Source of the DNA: Nocardioides pocheonensis
GTDB lineage: Bacteria > Actinomycetota > Actinomycetes > Propionibacteriales > Nocardioidaceae
Reading direction: 5' to 3'
DNA: 52,273 nt
Assembly (NCBI RefSeq): GCF_003725535.1
Contig: NZ_RJSF01000047.1
Span: forward strand, 1 to 52,273
Shown: in pieces, positions 35,195 to 43,216 of the stretch
Layout: every line of letters begins with the position of its first letter
How positions within the stretch are numbered: position 1 is the stretch's first letter
Program-made: the position numbers and the translations under genes
Notes under the pieces: generated by a model
What the model saw: only the letters and a program-made list of their open reading frames with translations
What the model was told of the DNA's origin: nothing
The model's database searches: none

Positions 35195-38100
35195 GTGGCT
35201 GCGCTGTCGGTGCGTGTGCTCGGGGAGTTCTCGATCGACGGCCTCGACGTCGGCAGCCTCGCCGACCGCAAGGCCCGCCAGCTGCTCCGCTGGCTGGCCC
35301 TGGCGGGCGGACGCGCGGTCAGCACGACCGCCCTCGCGGACGCGCTCTGGGGAGACGTCCCGCCGGCACGTCCGGCCGACCAGGTGGCGGTGCTCGCCAG
35401 CCGGCTCAGGCGGGCCCTCGGGGCCGACTCGATCGTGCGAGGAGACGACGGCTACCGCCTCGCCTACGACTGGCTCGACCTCGACGAGCTGGGCGTCGTC
35501 GTCGCGGAGGCCGAGCGACGCCACCGCGAGGGCAAGCCGACCGGCGCAGTCGCGGCGGCCCGGATCGCCCTGGCGCTGGTGCGCGGGCCGATCCCGCCAC
35601 CGACCACCGACGCGGAGTGGGTGCGGGCCGACCACGCGGCCGCCGAGCAGCTGGTCAGGCGGGCCCGACGGGTCGCCGCCTCGGCGATGCTCGACACCGA
35701 CGACTGGCTCGACGCCCTGGACCTCGCCGCGGCCGACGCGCGCGCGGACCCGTACGACGAGGACGCCGTGCGACTCGTCATGCGGGCGAACGCGCTGGGC
35801 GGACGGCCCGCGATCGCCCTGGCGGCGTACGCCGACCTGCGCAAAGTGCTCGCCGAGGACCTGGGCAGCGACCCGGCGCCCGCGACCGCGGCGCTCCACG
35901 AGACGATCCTGCGCGGGGAGCTCGCGCCGCCGGCGACAGCCAGGAGCCGGCCCGAGGCGCGCCTCGTGGGGCGCGGGAGCCAGCTCGCCCACCTCGACGC
36001 GCTCGCCGACCGGGCCGCCGAGGGGCCGACCCGCGTCGCGGTCGTCGTCGGCGAGGCCGGCATCGGGAAGTCCACCCTGCTCGCGACCTGGTCGCGAGCA
36101 CGCGCCGCCCTCGGGGACACCGTGCTGTTCGGGACGTGCGGGCCGCTCGAGCGGTCCGCACCCCTCGATGCGCTGCTCGTCGCGGTCGCCGAGCACCTGC
36201 GGCGCAGCGACGACCCCGACGCGCTGCTCGGCGAGGACGCCGCGGTGCTCGCTCCCCTGCTCGGGCTCGAGCGCGACCCCGCACGTGTGCCGGTCGGCAC
36301 GATGCCGCTCGACCCGGCACTGGGCGTTGCCGGGCTCTTCGCCGCGATCACCGGGCTGCTCGGCCGGATCGCGGGCGACCGAGCCGTGGTCGTGGTGATC
36401 GACGACGCGCACCTCGCTGGTCCCGCCCTCGCCGACTGGATCGCGTTCGCGGCACGGCGCACCCTGCGGCTGCTCGTCGTCACCGCCGTGCGCCCGGCCG
36501 AGACCGCGCCGATCCGGTTCGCCGACCTCGTCAACGTCGGTCCCCTCGACCGCTCCGAGACCGCTGAGCTCGTCGGGTCGGAGCGCGCGGACGCGCTGTA
36601 CGAGCGGTCCGGCGGTCATCCTCTGTTCCTCACCGAGCTCGTGCGGGCGCCGACCGAGCGGCTGCCGGCCTCGCTGATCGCCGCGGTGGACGAGCTGTGC
36701 GACCAGCTCGGCCCGGCCGCAGACCTGCTCCGGACCGCGGCCGTTCTTGGTGCGGAGCTCGACGTCGACCTGCTCTCCTCGGTCGTGGGCCGCCCACCCC
36801 TGGACGTGCTCGCCGACGTGGAGCGTGCCGAGGCACGCGACCTGCTCGTCGAGCAGTCCGGCCGCTACGCGTTCCGCCACGAGCTCGTGCGCGAGGCGCT
36901 GGCCGCCGGCAGCCGGTCCGCGCGGGTGGCTCTCCTGCACCGTGAGGCCGCTGCTGCTCTTCACCGCAGACCGGACGCCGACCCGGTCGCCGTGGCCGAG
37001 CACGCGCGCCTCGGCGGCGACCTGCCCCTGGCGGCGCAGGCCCTCCGGACCGCGGCGCTGCGCGCGGCCGAGCGGTTCGACCACGCAACCGCCGAGCGCC
37101 TGCTCGACGAGTCGCTGCGCCTCGTGGAGGACTACCGCACGCGGATGGCCCGTGCGCGCGTGCGGATCCGACGGGGGAGGTACGCCGAGGCCGAGGCCGA
37201 CGTCGACGCAGCGTCGGACGCCGGCGCGGAGGGCAACGAGGTGCGGTCCTGGGCGGCGTACTTCGACCGACGCTTCGACGACGCGGTCGCGCACGCCCGC
37301 GAGGGGGAGCTCGCGGCGTCCGACCCGGCGCTGCGTGCCCGGTGCCTGATCGTCGGGGGTCGCACCCTGCACGCCCGGGGCGAGCTCGCCGAGGCGGAGC
37401 GGCTGCTGAGCCGCGCCCTGGAGGTCGCCGACGGACCCGACCGGGTCACGGCCGCGGCCTGGCTCGGGGTGCTGCAGGCGCACCGCAGCCGTCCGGAGGA
37501 GGCGATCGACCTGCTCCGACCGGCGACCCGACCCGGCATCGGCGCGGACCAGACCTCGGCGACGCTGCACGCCCTCCTCTTCACCGGGCACGCACACGCG
37601 CTCGCGGGACGGCCGGCGCAGGCACTCGCGACCTTCGCGCACTACACCGAGGAGGTCGAGCGTCGACAGGTCCCGCGGTTCGGCGGTCGGGGCGTGAACT
37701 TCGGCGGCTGGGTGCTGCGCAACGTCGGCGCGCGGGACGCCGCGGTCGACGCGCACCAGGAGGCGCTGGCCTGTGCCGACGGCGACGGCACCCCCGAGGT
37801 GCGGATCGCTGCGCTCGAGGACCTTGCCGAGGACCGGCTGACCGCCGCGGACCCCGACGCCGCCGCGGCGCTGCTGGCCACCGCCGGGGAGGGTCTGATG
37901 GGCGACCTCGTCTTCGGCTGGCGGCTGGAGATGAAGCACACCCTCCTGCGAGCGCGCGTCGCGCTGCAGCGCGGCGCGCTGGATGACGCCGTCGGGCTGG
38001 CCTCGGGCCTGGCCGCGGGCGCCGACCAGGTGGGCGTCCCCCGGTACGCCGCGACGGCACGGCTGCTGGTCCACCAGGCGACCGCCGCGGCAGGTGAGCC

Positions 38101-38329
38101 GGTGGACCTCGACGCGGCGTGGCGCGACCTCGGCGCGGTCGAGGGTGCCGTCGCGCTCGAGGCCTGGTGGTGGGCGGGCGAGACCGGCGCAGCGCTCCGT
38201 CAGCAGCGCTGGATCGACCGCGCGGAGCTGCTCGCCTCGCGCCTGGCCGACGCCGGCGGGGCCCGTGGCGACAGCCTTCGCGCCGACGCGTCCCGACGGC
38301 TCGAGGACTGGCGACTCAGGGTCCGCTGA
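35195..38329 (+). CDS. BTAD/AfsR-like transcriptional regulator with ATPase domain
   Basis: A 1044-residue regulator. Residues 1-95 form an OmpR-type winged helix (LSVRVLGEFSIDGLDVGSLADRK), 100-245 the bacterial transcriptional activation domain (DPYDEDAVRLVMRANALGGRPAIALAAY), then an AAA/STAND ATPase with Walker A GEAGIGKST near 286-293 and Walker B VVIDDAHLAG near 400. The C-terminal 450 residues are helical repeats (TPR-like). There is no LuxR helix-turn-helix at the end. It should activate target genes through direct repeats, modulated by ATP and an unknown ligand. The GTG at 35195 fits a leaderless start. Phased TTGCAG boxes lie upstream of it and of the SnoaL operon, suggesting autoregulation and a small regulon. 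Confidence 0.9.
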   Translation: MAALSVRVLGEFSIDGLDVGSLADRKARQLLRWLALAGGRAVSTTALADALWGDVPPARPADQVAVLASRLRRALGADSIVRGDDGYRLAYDWLDLDELGVVVAEAERRHREGKPTGAVAAARIALALVRGPIPPPTTDAEWVRADHAAAEQLVRRARRVAASAMLDTDDWLDALDLAAADARADPYDEDAVRLVMRANALGGRPAIALAAYADLRKVLAEDLGSDPAPATAALHETILRGELAPPATARSRPEARLVGRGSQLAHLDALADRAAEGPTRVAVVVGEAGIGKSTLLATWSRARAALGDTVLFGTCGPLERSAPLDALLVAVAEHLRRSDDPDALLGEDAAVLAPLLGLERDPARVPVGTMPLDPALGVAGLFAAITGLLGRIAGDRAVVVVIDDAHLAGPALADWIAFAARRTLRLLVVTAVRPAETAPIRFADLVNVGPLDRSETAELVGSERADALYERSGGHPLFLTELVRAPTERLPASLIAAVDELCDQLGPAADLLRTAAVLGAELDVDLLSSVVGRPPLDVLADVERAEARDLLVEQSGRYAFRHELVREALAAGSRSARVALLHREAAAALHRRPDADPVAVAEHARLGGDLPLAAQALRTAALRAAERFDHATAERLLDESLRLVEDYRTRMARARVRIRRGRYAEAEADVDAASDAGAEGNEVRSWAAYFDRRFDDAVAHAREGELAASDPALRARCLIVGGRTLHARGELAEAERLLSRALEVADGPDRVTAAAWLGVLQAHRSRPEEAIDLLRPATRPGIGADQTSATLHALLFTGHAHALAGRPAQALATFAHYTEEVERRQVPRFGGRGVNFGGWVLRNVGARDAAVDAHQEALACADGDGTPEVRIAALEDLAEDRLTAADPDAAAALLATAGEGLMGDLVFGWRLEMKHTLLRARVALQRGALDDAVGLASGLAAGADQVGVPRYAATARLLVHQATAAAGEPVDLDAAWRDLGAVEGAVALEAWWWAGETGAALRQQRWIDRAELLASRLADAGGARGDSLRADASRRLEDWRLRVR

Positions 38330-38344
38330 GGACAGCGAGCCCCG

Positions 38345-39118
38345 TCAGGAGCCGCACAGCACGAGCATCGAGATCGTCACCGGAAGCAGCGGGGCCACCG
38401 CCTCCTCGGCCTCCGCGCGCGCGCGAGCGAGCAGCGCGGGGTCGAGGCCGGAGACGAACGGTGCCAGGTGGGCCATGCCGGTCCGCCACGCGACGACCGC
38501 GGCCGGCGACTCGAGGCCGGCGTCGACCTCCAGCTGACGGACCTCGACCTGCCAGAACCCGGCGGCGTGGCCGAGGGAGCGCAGGCCGTCGGGGTCGTCC
38601 ACCCGCGGCTCGAGCTCTGCCTTCTGCCGCTGGTACCACGGCGGTGCGGTGAAGCCGTGGCGGGCGAAGACCTCGTCGACCGCCGCCTTCACGGGGTGAC
38701 CGGGTCCGGGCGTGAAGGCCGACGCGACGACGGCAGGCGCGACGCGACGCACCTCGCGCAGCACGGCGACCGGGTCGGCCATGTGACCCAGGCAGAAGGC
38801 CGCGGTGACCAGGTCGAAGGTCCGGTCGGCGAAGGGCAGGCTCGCGGCGTCGGCGAGCACGGCCGGGATGCCGGCCGGGCGACCGCGAAGCATGCCGTCG
38901 GCGACGTCGCTCGCCACCGCCCTCGACGCCCCGCGGTCGAGCGCCGCGCGGGCGGCCACGGCCGTGCCTGCTCCGACGTCCAGCACGAGCGCATCCTGCA
39001 GCTCGACCGGAGCGACCCCGACCATGGCGTCGGCGAGCCGGGCGTAGACCGCCTCGGGCCCCCGTCGCCACGACTCGGCGGCATCGTCGTACGCCTCGCG
39101 AACGCCCGGCATCGTCAT
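38345..39118 (-). CDS. Class I SAM-dependent methyltransferase
   Basis: A 257-residue methyltransferase with motif I VLDVGAGTAVAARAALDRG, an acidic loop (ASDVADGML) and motif IV-like region LPFADRTFDLVTAAFCLGHMADPVAVLREVRRV typical of UbiE/Methyltransf_11 enzymes acting on small molecules. The substrate is unknown. The ATG at 39118 overlaps the TGA of the phosphotransferase gene as ATGA, so the two are coupled. It is the last gene of a three-gene minus-strand operon and converges with the BTAD regulator, with 15 bp between stops. Confidence 0.87.
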   Translation of the reverse strand: MTMPGVREAYDDAAESWRRGPEAVYARLADAMVGVAPVELQDALVLDVGAGTAVAARAALDRGASRAVASDVADGMLRGRPAGIPAVLADAASLPFADRTFDLVTAAFCLGHMADPVAVLREVRRVAPAVVASAFTPGPGHPVKAAVDEVFARHGFTAPPWYQRQKAELEPRVDDPDGLRSLGHAAGFWQVEVRQLEVDAGLESPAAVVAWRTGMAHLAPFVSGLDPALLARARAEAEEAVAPLLPVTISMLVLCGS

Positions 39119-40107
39119 GGGGACAGCATGGCCCTTCCGGCGACCGCGTGCGCCTCCCACCACGCGAGCTCGTCGTCGTAGCCGCCCAGCGCCTTCTCCC
39201 ACCCGAACTGCACGAGCGCGCCGAGGAGGCACAGCGCCAGCTGCCGGTCCCACCACGGGTCGGTGGCGATCCCGTGCCGCTCGAGGGCGGCGCGGTACTG
39301 GTCGATCGCGGTCTCCTTCGTGACCGGGAGCCGGCGGCAGTTGATCGCCAGGTACCACGCGAGGTCGCTGAGCGGCGCCGCCCTCCCCGGGATCTCCCAG
39401 TCGATCAGGACCGTCCGTCCCCGGTCGTCCGTGCCGAGGTTGTCGAGCTTCCAGTTGCCGTGGACGAAGGTCTGTGGCGTCGTGGCGAGCGCGTCGACCA
39501 GCGGCGCAGGCTCGTGCACGAGGGGTACGACGACTGCGGCCGCCGCGGGCGCCACCTCCTCGAACAGCGGCCAGCCACGCCGGACCAGCTGGGGCACCAG
39601 GTCGTCCGACCCGCGGGCGAGCTCGGCCTCGGCCATCGCCGGGGAGAGCTCGAGGTAGCGCCCGGCAGGCGTGACGACGTCGATGTCGAGGCCGGTGTCC
39701 CAGAAGGCCGCGTGCACCTGTGCCATGTGGTCGAGGAAGGTCGCGTGCTGGTCGGCCGGCACGACCTCGTCGGTGGCCGGCACCAGCCACGCGGACACGT
39801 CGTCCATGAGCAGCGCAGCGGTGCGGTCCTCCGCGACCGCGACGATCGGCTGCCGGATGCAGTCCGGGAGCGCGTCCAGGACCCCCCGGCGCCACAGCTC
39901 GACGGGCGCGAACCCGTCGAACCCCGAGGCGCGCATGGTCCAGTCCGTCTCGCGGTCGAGGTGCTTCACGACGTACGCCGCGCCGTCGACAAGGACGCGT
40001 TCCAGCCGTGCCCCCGACTTGCCGACGCTGTCGAGCGGCTGCCGGTCCTCCACCGACCGCAACAGCTCCTCCACCGAGCCGAGGACGGCGCCCTGGTCAG
40101 ACCGCAT
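39115..40107 (-). CDS. Phosphotransferase family (APH-like) kinase
   Basis: A 330-residue protein-kinase-like small-molecule kinase. The catalytic loop FVHGNWKLDNLG matches Brenner's motif (HGD-x-x-x-x-N in most; here the catalytic Asp position is Asn-Trp), followed by the metal Asp in VLIDWE. The N-lobe has AYVVKHLDRETDW, with the ATP Lys. The HGN in place of HGD means the usual catalytic base is changed, so activity should be tested. Substrate unknown; aminoglycoside or another hydroxyl compound is possible. It overlaps the SnoaL gene by 11 nt and the methyltransferase by 4 nt, so the three form one coupled operon. Confidence 0.85.
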   Translation of the reverse strand: MRSDQGAVLGSVEELLRSVEDRQPLDSVGKSGARLERVLVDGAAYVVKHLDRETDWTMRASGFDGFAPVELWRRGVLDALPDCIRQPIVAVAEDRTAALLMDDVSAWLVPATDEVVPADQHATFLDHMAQVHAAFWDTGLDIDVVTPAGRYLELSPAMAEAELARGSDDLVPQLVRRGWPLFEEVAPAAAAVVVPLVHEPAPLVDALATTPQTFVHGNWKLDNLGTDDRGRTVLIDWEIPGRAAPLSDLAWYLAINCRRLPVTKETAIDQYRAALERHGIATDPWWDRQLALCLLGALVQFGWEKALGGYDDELAWWEAHAVAGRAMLSP

Positions 40108-40489
40108 CCGCGGCCTCCATCTCCGCCATCAGCGCGGCCGGCCAGCGACCTCCGCAGAGCACCACGTCGGTGACGATCCGGTCGCCGTCGACGCCGAGGA
40201 AATGTGCGTGGTGCGCGGTGTGCGGCACGCCGTCCTCGGTCCAGGCGAGCACGTAGCGCACGACCTCGCCGCCCGGCACCGGTTGCCGCTGCAGCTCCTC
40301 GAACCGACCGGGGTCGGCGAACCACTGCCGGTACGTCGCCCGGATCGCGTCGGCCCCGCGGGCGTGGAAGCGCCAGTGCGGCACGGTCGCATCGAGCACG
40401 GCATCGCTCGCCCAGGCGTCGCACCCGGGGATGGTGGCGTCCCGGAGGGCGTCCAGGAACCGGTCCACCGCGGTCGTCTGCTGGTCCAT
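40097..40489 (-). CDS. SnoaL-like/NTF2-fold small protein
   Basis: A 130-residue alpha+beta barrel protein of the SnoaL/NTF2 type: DRFLDALRDATIPGCDAWASDAVLDATVPHWRFHARGADAIRATYRQWF, then GGEVVRYVLAWTEDGVPHTAHHAHFLGVDGDRIVTDVVLCGG. Relatives include polyketide cyclases, isomerases and many ligand binders; function is unknown. The ATG at 40489 is preferred because GAGG lies upstream; the frame is open to 40528. It starts the operon with the APH-like and methyltransferase genes. Two TTGCAG repeats 11 bp apart lie 58 bp upstream, like those at the BTAD regulator. Confidence 0.8.
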   Translation of the reverse strand: MDQQTTAVDRFLDALRDATIPGCDAWASDAVLDATVPHWRFHARGADAIRATYRQWFADPGRFEELQRQPVPGGEVVRYVLAWTEDGVPHTAHHAHFLGVDGDRIVTDVVLCGGRWPAALMAEMEAADAV

Positions 40490-40546
40490 CTCGTGACCTC
40501 GCTTCGCTGGGAACATCGTGACAGGCACGACGGTCGCGCGAAGCCC

Positions 40547-40563
40547 TTGCAGGCAGGTTGCAG
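40547..40563. promoter_or_regulatory. Second pair of phased TTGCAG repeats (SnoaL operon)
   Basis: TTGCAG-N5-TTGCAG with 11-bp period. The final GG of the spacer is also shared with the site at 35129-35145, so 14 of 17 bases agree between the two sites. It lies in the 81-bp gap between the SnoaL start and the CysQ stop. Confidence 0.6.
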
Positions 40564-40570
40564 CGGCCGG

Positions 40571-41377
40571 TCAGTCGACCCCGTGGCGCCGCACGAAGTC
40601 CAGGATCGGCTCGGCCAGCTCGGGCCGGCAGACCACGAGGTCGGGCAGGAGCACCTCGGCCTGGTTGTAGACCAGCGGCGACCCGTCGATCCGGCTGGTG
40701 AACAGGCCGGCCGCCCGCGCGACCGCCACCGGCGCGGCGGAGTCCCACTCGTACTGCCCACCGGCGTGCACGTAGGCGTCGGTGACGTCCCGCGCCACCG
40801 AGATCACCTTGGCGCCCGCGGAGCCCATCGGCACGAGGTCGGCGCCGATCTCCTCGGAGAGCGCCTCGACGAAGGCCGGCGGGCGGGTGCGGGAGACCGC
40901 GATGCGGGGACGCGGCGCCGTGCGGGCCGGTACGACGGGCGGCTGACCGGTGTGGAAGGTCACCCCCAGACCGGGCTGGGCGACCGCGCCGGCGACGAGC
41001 TCACCGTCCTGCCAGAGCGCCACGTGCACCGCCCAGTCGTCGCGCGGCGGCTCGGAGTACTCGCGCGTCCCGTCGACCGGGTCGATGATCCAGACCCGGC
41101 GGGCCGTGTGCCGGTCGTGGGCGCCCGAGGTGCCCCGGTGCTCCTCCTCGCTCAGCACGGCGTCGTCGGGCTGGTGCTCGGCGAAGATCTTCATGAGCAG
41201 CTCGTGCGAGGCCAGGTCGCCGGCGTCCTTGAGCGCCTTGCCCTCGAGCCCGCTGCCGCGGACCTGGAGCAGGAGGTCGCCCGCGACGGTGGCCGCCCAG
41301 GCGGCGAACAGGTGGTCGTCGGCGAGCGCCTCGGCGGGCGGCGTACCGGGGTCGAAGCCGGCGTCGGATGCAGTCAC
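40571..41377 (-). CDS. cysQ: 3'(2'),5'-bisphosphate nucleotidase / inositol monophosphatase family (CysQ-like)
   Basis: A 268-residue lithium-sensitive phosphatase that dephosphorylates 3'-phosphoadenosine 5'-phosphate (PAP) or related sulfur intermediates. Metal ligands are in LSEEEH and WIIDPVDGTREYSE; the C-terminal motif is YEWDSAAPVAVARAAGL. The Asp-Pro-Val-Asp-Gly-Thr plus Glu-Tyr pattern fits CysQ better than inositol phosphatases. The GTG at 41377 is used; no upstream ATG keeps a family-like N-terminus. It lies upstream of the SnoaL operon on the same strand, 81 bp away, and separated by the TTGCAG repeats. Confidence 0.87.
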   Translation of the reverse strand: MTASDAGFDPGTPPAEALADDHLFAAWAATVAGDLLLQVRGSGLEGKALKDAGDLASHELLMKIFAEHQPDDAVLSEEEHRGTSGAHDRHTARRVWIIDPVDGTREYSEPPRDDWAVHVALWQDGELVAGAVAQPGLGVTFHTGQPPVVPARTAPRPRIAVSRTRPPAFVEALSEEIGADLVPMGSAGAKVISVARDVTDAYVHAGGQYEWDSAAPVAVARAAGLFTSRIDGSPLVYNQAEVLLPDLVVCRPELAEPILDFVRRHGVD

Positions 41378-41420
41378 GAACCAAGACCCTATTGCGTCGA
41401 ACCGGCCGTCACGGAAGCCC

Positions 41421-41502
41421 GTCCGTCGCGCGGTCGCGGCTGGACTGACGAGCGATGCGCAGCGAGCGAGGAGGGAAGCCGCGACCTGAGAGCGCGACGG
41501 AC
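41421..41502. repeat. Long imperfect inverted repeat
   Basis: Arms 41421-41440 (GTCCGTCGCGCGGTCGCGGC) and 41478-41502 pair over 20 bp, with a 5-nt bulge (41487-41491) in the right arm. The 37-nt loop has CGAGC-type short repeats. It lies in the 182-bp gap between cysQ and pth; a dispersed repeat or terminator are both possible. Confidence 0.6.
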
Positions 41503-41504
41503 CG

Positions 41505-41559
41505 GCGAGGCGGAGCCGAGCCCATCAGACCGAGCGAGGCGGAGCCGCGCCCATCCAAC
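41505..41559. repeat. 29-bp near-perfect tandem duplication before the pth stop
   Basis: GCGAGGCGGAGCC begins at 41505 and 41534, followed by GAGCCCATC and GCGCCCATC respectively. The duplication ends just before the pth stop codon and, with the inverted repeat, makes up most of the gap. Confidence 0.65.
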
Positions 41560-42153
41560 TCAGCTGTTGAAGCGCTGCTGGGTCTCGGCGAGACCGCGGT
41601 CGACCAGGCACTCGACCGCGTCGGCGGCCCGGTCGACCTGGAACGGCAGCACCTTGCGCTCGGCCGAGGAGTAGTTCGAGAGGACGAAGTCGGCCGGGTC
41701 CTGCCGGCCCGGAGGCCGGCCGATGCCGACCCGGATGCGGTAGAAGTCACCGGTGCCGAGCGAGGACCGGAGCGACCGCAGGCCGTTGTGCCCGTTGTCG
41801 CCGCCGCCGAGCTTGACCCGCAGCGTGTCGAACGGGATGTCGAGCTCGTCGTGGATCGCGACCAGGTGGTCGGGCTCCACGCCGTAGAACTTCGCCAGCG
41901 TGGAGACCGCTCCCCCGGACTCGTTCATGTAGCCACGGGCGCGACCGAGCACGACCTTCGGTGCCGGGGCGCCCGGCGGCGCCAGCCGGCCCTCGAGAAC
42001 CTCGGCGCGACCCGACTTGTGCGCGCGCAGGCTGCCGCCCATGCGGCGGGCGAGCTCGTCGACGACGAGGTAGCCCACGTTGTGGCGGTGGCCGGCGTAC
42101 GCCGGACCGGGGTTGCCCAGCCCGACGACCAGCCAGGTGTCGTTCTCGCTCAC
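41560..42153 (-). CDS. pth: Peptidyl-tRNA hydrolase
   Basis: A 197-residue hydrolase that releases peptides from peptidyl-tRNA dropped by ribosomes. It begins with VVGLGNPGPAYAGHRHNVGY, holding the catalytic His20, and has the KPRGYMNESGG-like block ARGYMNESGGAV and the HDELDIPFDTLRVKLGGGDNGHNGLRS motif with the second conserved His. Length fits. The GTG at 42153 follows rplY by 19 bp, so the two are cotranscribed, as in mycobacteria. C-terminal residues after AETQQRFNS are short. Confidence 0.96.
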   Translation of the reverse strand: MSENDTWLVVGLGNPGPAYAGHRHNVGYLVVDELARRMGGSLRAHKSGRAEVLEGRLAPPGAPAPKVVLGRARGYMNESGGAVSTLAKFYGVEPDHLVAIHDELDIPFDTLRVKLGGGDNGHNGLRSLRSSLGTGDFYRIRVGIGRPPGRQDPADFVLSNYSSAERKVLPFQVDRAADAVECLVDRGLAETQQRFNS

Positions 42154-42172
42154 GCGGTCGCCGGGGCCGAGG

Positions 42173-42853
42173 TCACTCGGACTCGGCGGGCTCCTCGGCG
42201 GCGGCCTCCGCCTCGGCTGCGGCCTCCGCCTCGATCTCGGCCTGCGGGGCCTCGTGCTCGATGCCGGCCTCGGCCTCGGCCTCGGCGAGCTCGGACTCGA
42301 CCTCCTCGGCCGTCGGAGCGTGGCTGACGTTGACGATCAGCGACTCCGGGTCGGTGAGCAGGGTCGAGCCGGACGGGAGTGTCAGGTCGGACGCCAGGAT
42401 CTGCGTGCCCACCTCGGCGCCCTCGACGGAGACCTCGATGTGCTCGGGGATGTGAGTCGCCTCGGCCTCGAGGGAGATCACGTTCTGCTCGGTCACGACG
42501 AGCGCGTCGGACGCCGCCTCGCCGGTCACGTGGATCGGGACGTCCACGGTGACCTTCTCGCCCTTGCGGACGGCGACGAAGTCGATGTGCTCGAGGAAGC
42601 CCTTGATCGGGTCGGCCTGCACCTGCTTGGTCAGGGCGAGCTGGACCTTGCCCTCGATCTCGATGTTCAGCACCGCGTTCGCGCCGCCGTGCTTGATCGC
42701 GAGCATGGTGTCGTGGCCGGGCAGGGTCACGTGGATCGGGTCGTTGCCGTGGCCGTAGATCACGGCGGGCACCTTCGCGTCGCGACGGATGCGGCGCGCG
42801 GCCCCCTTGCCGAACTCGGTGCGGGGCTCTGCCTTGATCAGGTCTTCGGACAT
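42173..42853 (-). CDS. rplY: 50S ribosomal protein L25/general stress protein Ctc
   Basis: A 226-residue L25/TL5-type protein that binds 5S rRNA. The N-terminal L25 domain (EDLIKAEPRTEFGKGAARRIRRDAKVPAVIYGHG) is followed by the beta-rich TL5 domain (GEKVTVDVPIHVTGEAASD) and an acidic Ala/Glu tail of about 45 residues, common in actinobacteria. The ATG at 42853 is followed by the normal MSEDLIK start; GAGGAG lies upstream. The frame upstream is open but has no conserved sequence. The leader between the probable -10 (43044-43039) and the ATG is about 180 nt and contains a strong hairpin. Confidence 0.95.
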   Translation of the reverse strand: MSEDLIKAEPRTEFGKGAARRIRRDAKVPAVIYGHGNDPIHVTLPGHDTMLAIKHGGANAVLNIEIEGKVQLALTKQVQADPIKGFLEHIDFVAVRKGEKVTVDVPIHVTGEAASDALVVTEQNVISLEAEATHIPEHIEVSVEGAEVGTQILASDLTLPSGSTLLTDPESLIVNVSHAPTAEEVESELAEAEAEAGIEHEAPQAEIEAEAAAEAEAAAEEPAESE

Positions 42854-42933
42854 GGGTCTGCGTGCTCCTCGGAGTCGTGCTCGAGCGGGTTGTCGGGTGG
42901 CTGCCCGGGGTGCGGAAGCGGCCGGAGACGCGA

Positions 42934-42963
42934 CATGCACCGCACGCCGACGCGCGGTGCATG
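42934..42963 (-). other. Hairpin in the rplY leader
   Basis: CATGCACCGC (42934-42943) and GCGGTGCATG (42954-42963) pair perfectly over 10 bp with a 10-nt loop. It lies about 80 nt upstream of the rplY ATG. The rest of 42854-43216 (363 bp without a gene) holds the rplY promoter region and GC-rich sequence with small inverted repeats. Confidence 0.6.
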
Positions 42964-43038
42964 AACGAGCACACATCCGACCGCGTCGATCACGGAGCAT
43001 CCCCGTCTCCGGGGCTCCCTCGCCGAGGCAACCTCGTC

Positions 43039-43066
43039 ATCCTAGCCTTGCCCTTGCAGGCAAGGG
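43039..43066 (-). promoter_or_regulatory. rplY promoter with palindrome at -35
   Basis: Minus-strand TAGGAT (43044-43039) is a good -10. Upstream lies CCCTTGC-AG-GCAAGGG (43051-43066), a perfect 7-bp-arm palindrome in the -35 region. It has one TTGCAG but not the 11-bp-phased pair of the BTAD sites. Confidence 0.5.
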
Positions 43067-43216
43067 AAATCGGCTCAGGTCGTGAGGCTCGCTGACGCCG
43101 GTTGCGACGCCAGGGTCGCCGCCGCCCGGGTTCCACCGCCCTCCGGTGGAGCCCGGCGCTCCACACGCGGAGCATCCCGGCTCAAGCGGCGTCCTGGTGC
43201 GTCGGAACCTGAGGCC

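Noticed and set aside
34802-38074. 1090-codon open frame on the minus strand
   Set aside because: Antisense to the BTAD regulator; composition is that of a GC-rich shadow, with no recognisable domain beyond the real cupin sequence at its end in another frame.
43051-43066. TTGCAG before rplY as a third BTAD regulon site
   Set aside because: Only one TTGCAG is present, within a palindrome; the 11-bp-phased second copy is missing.
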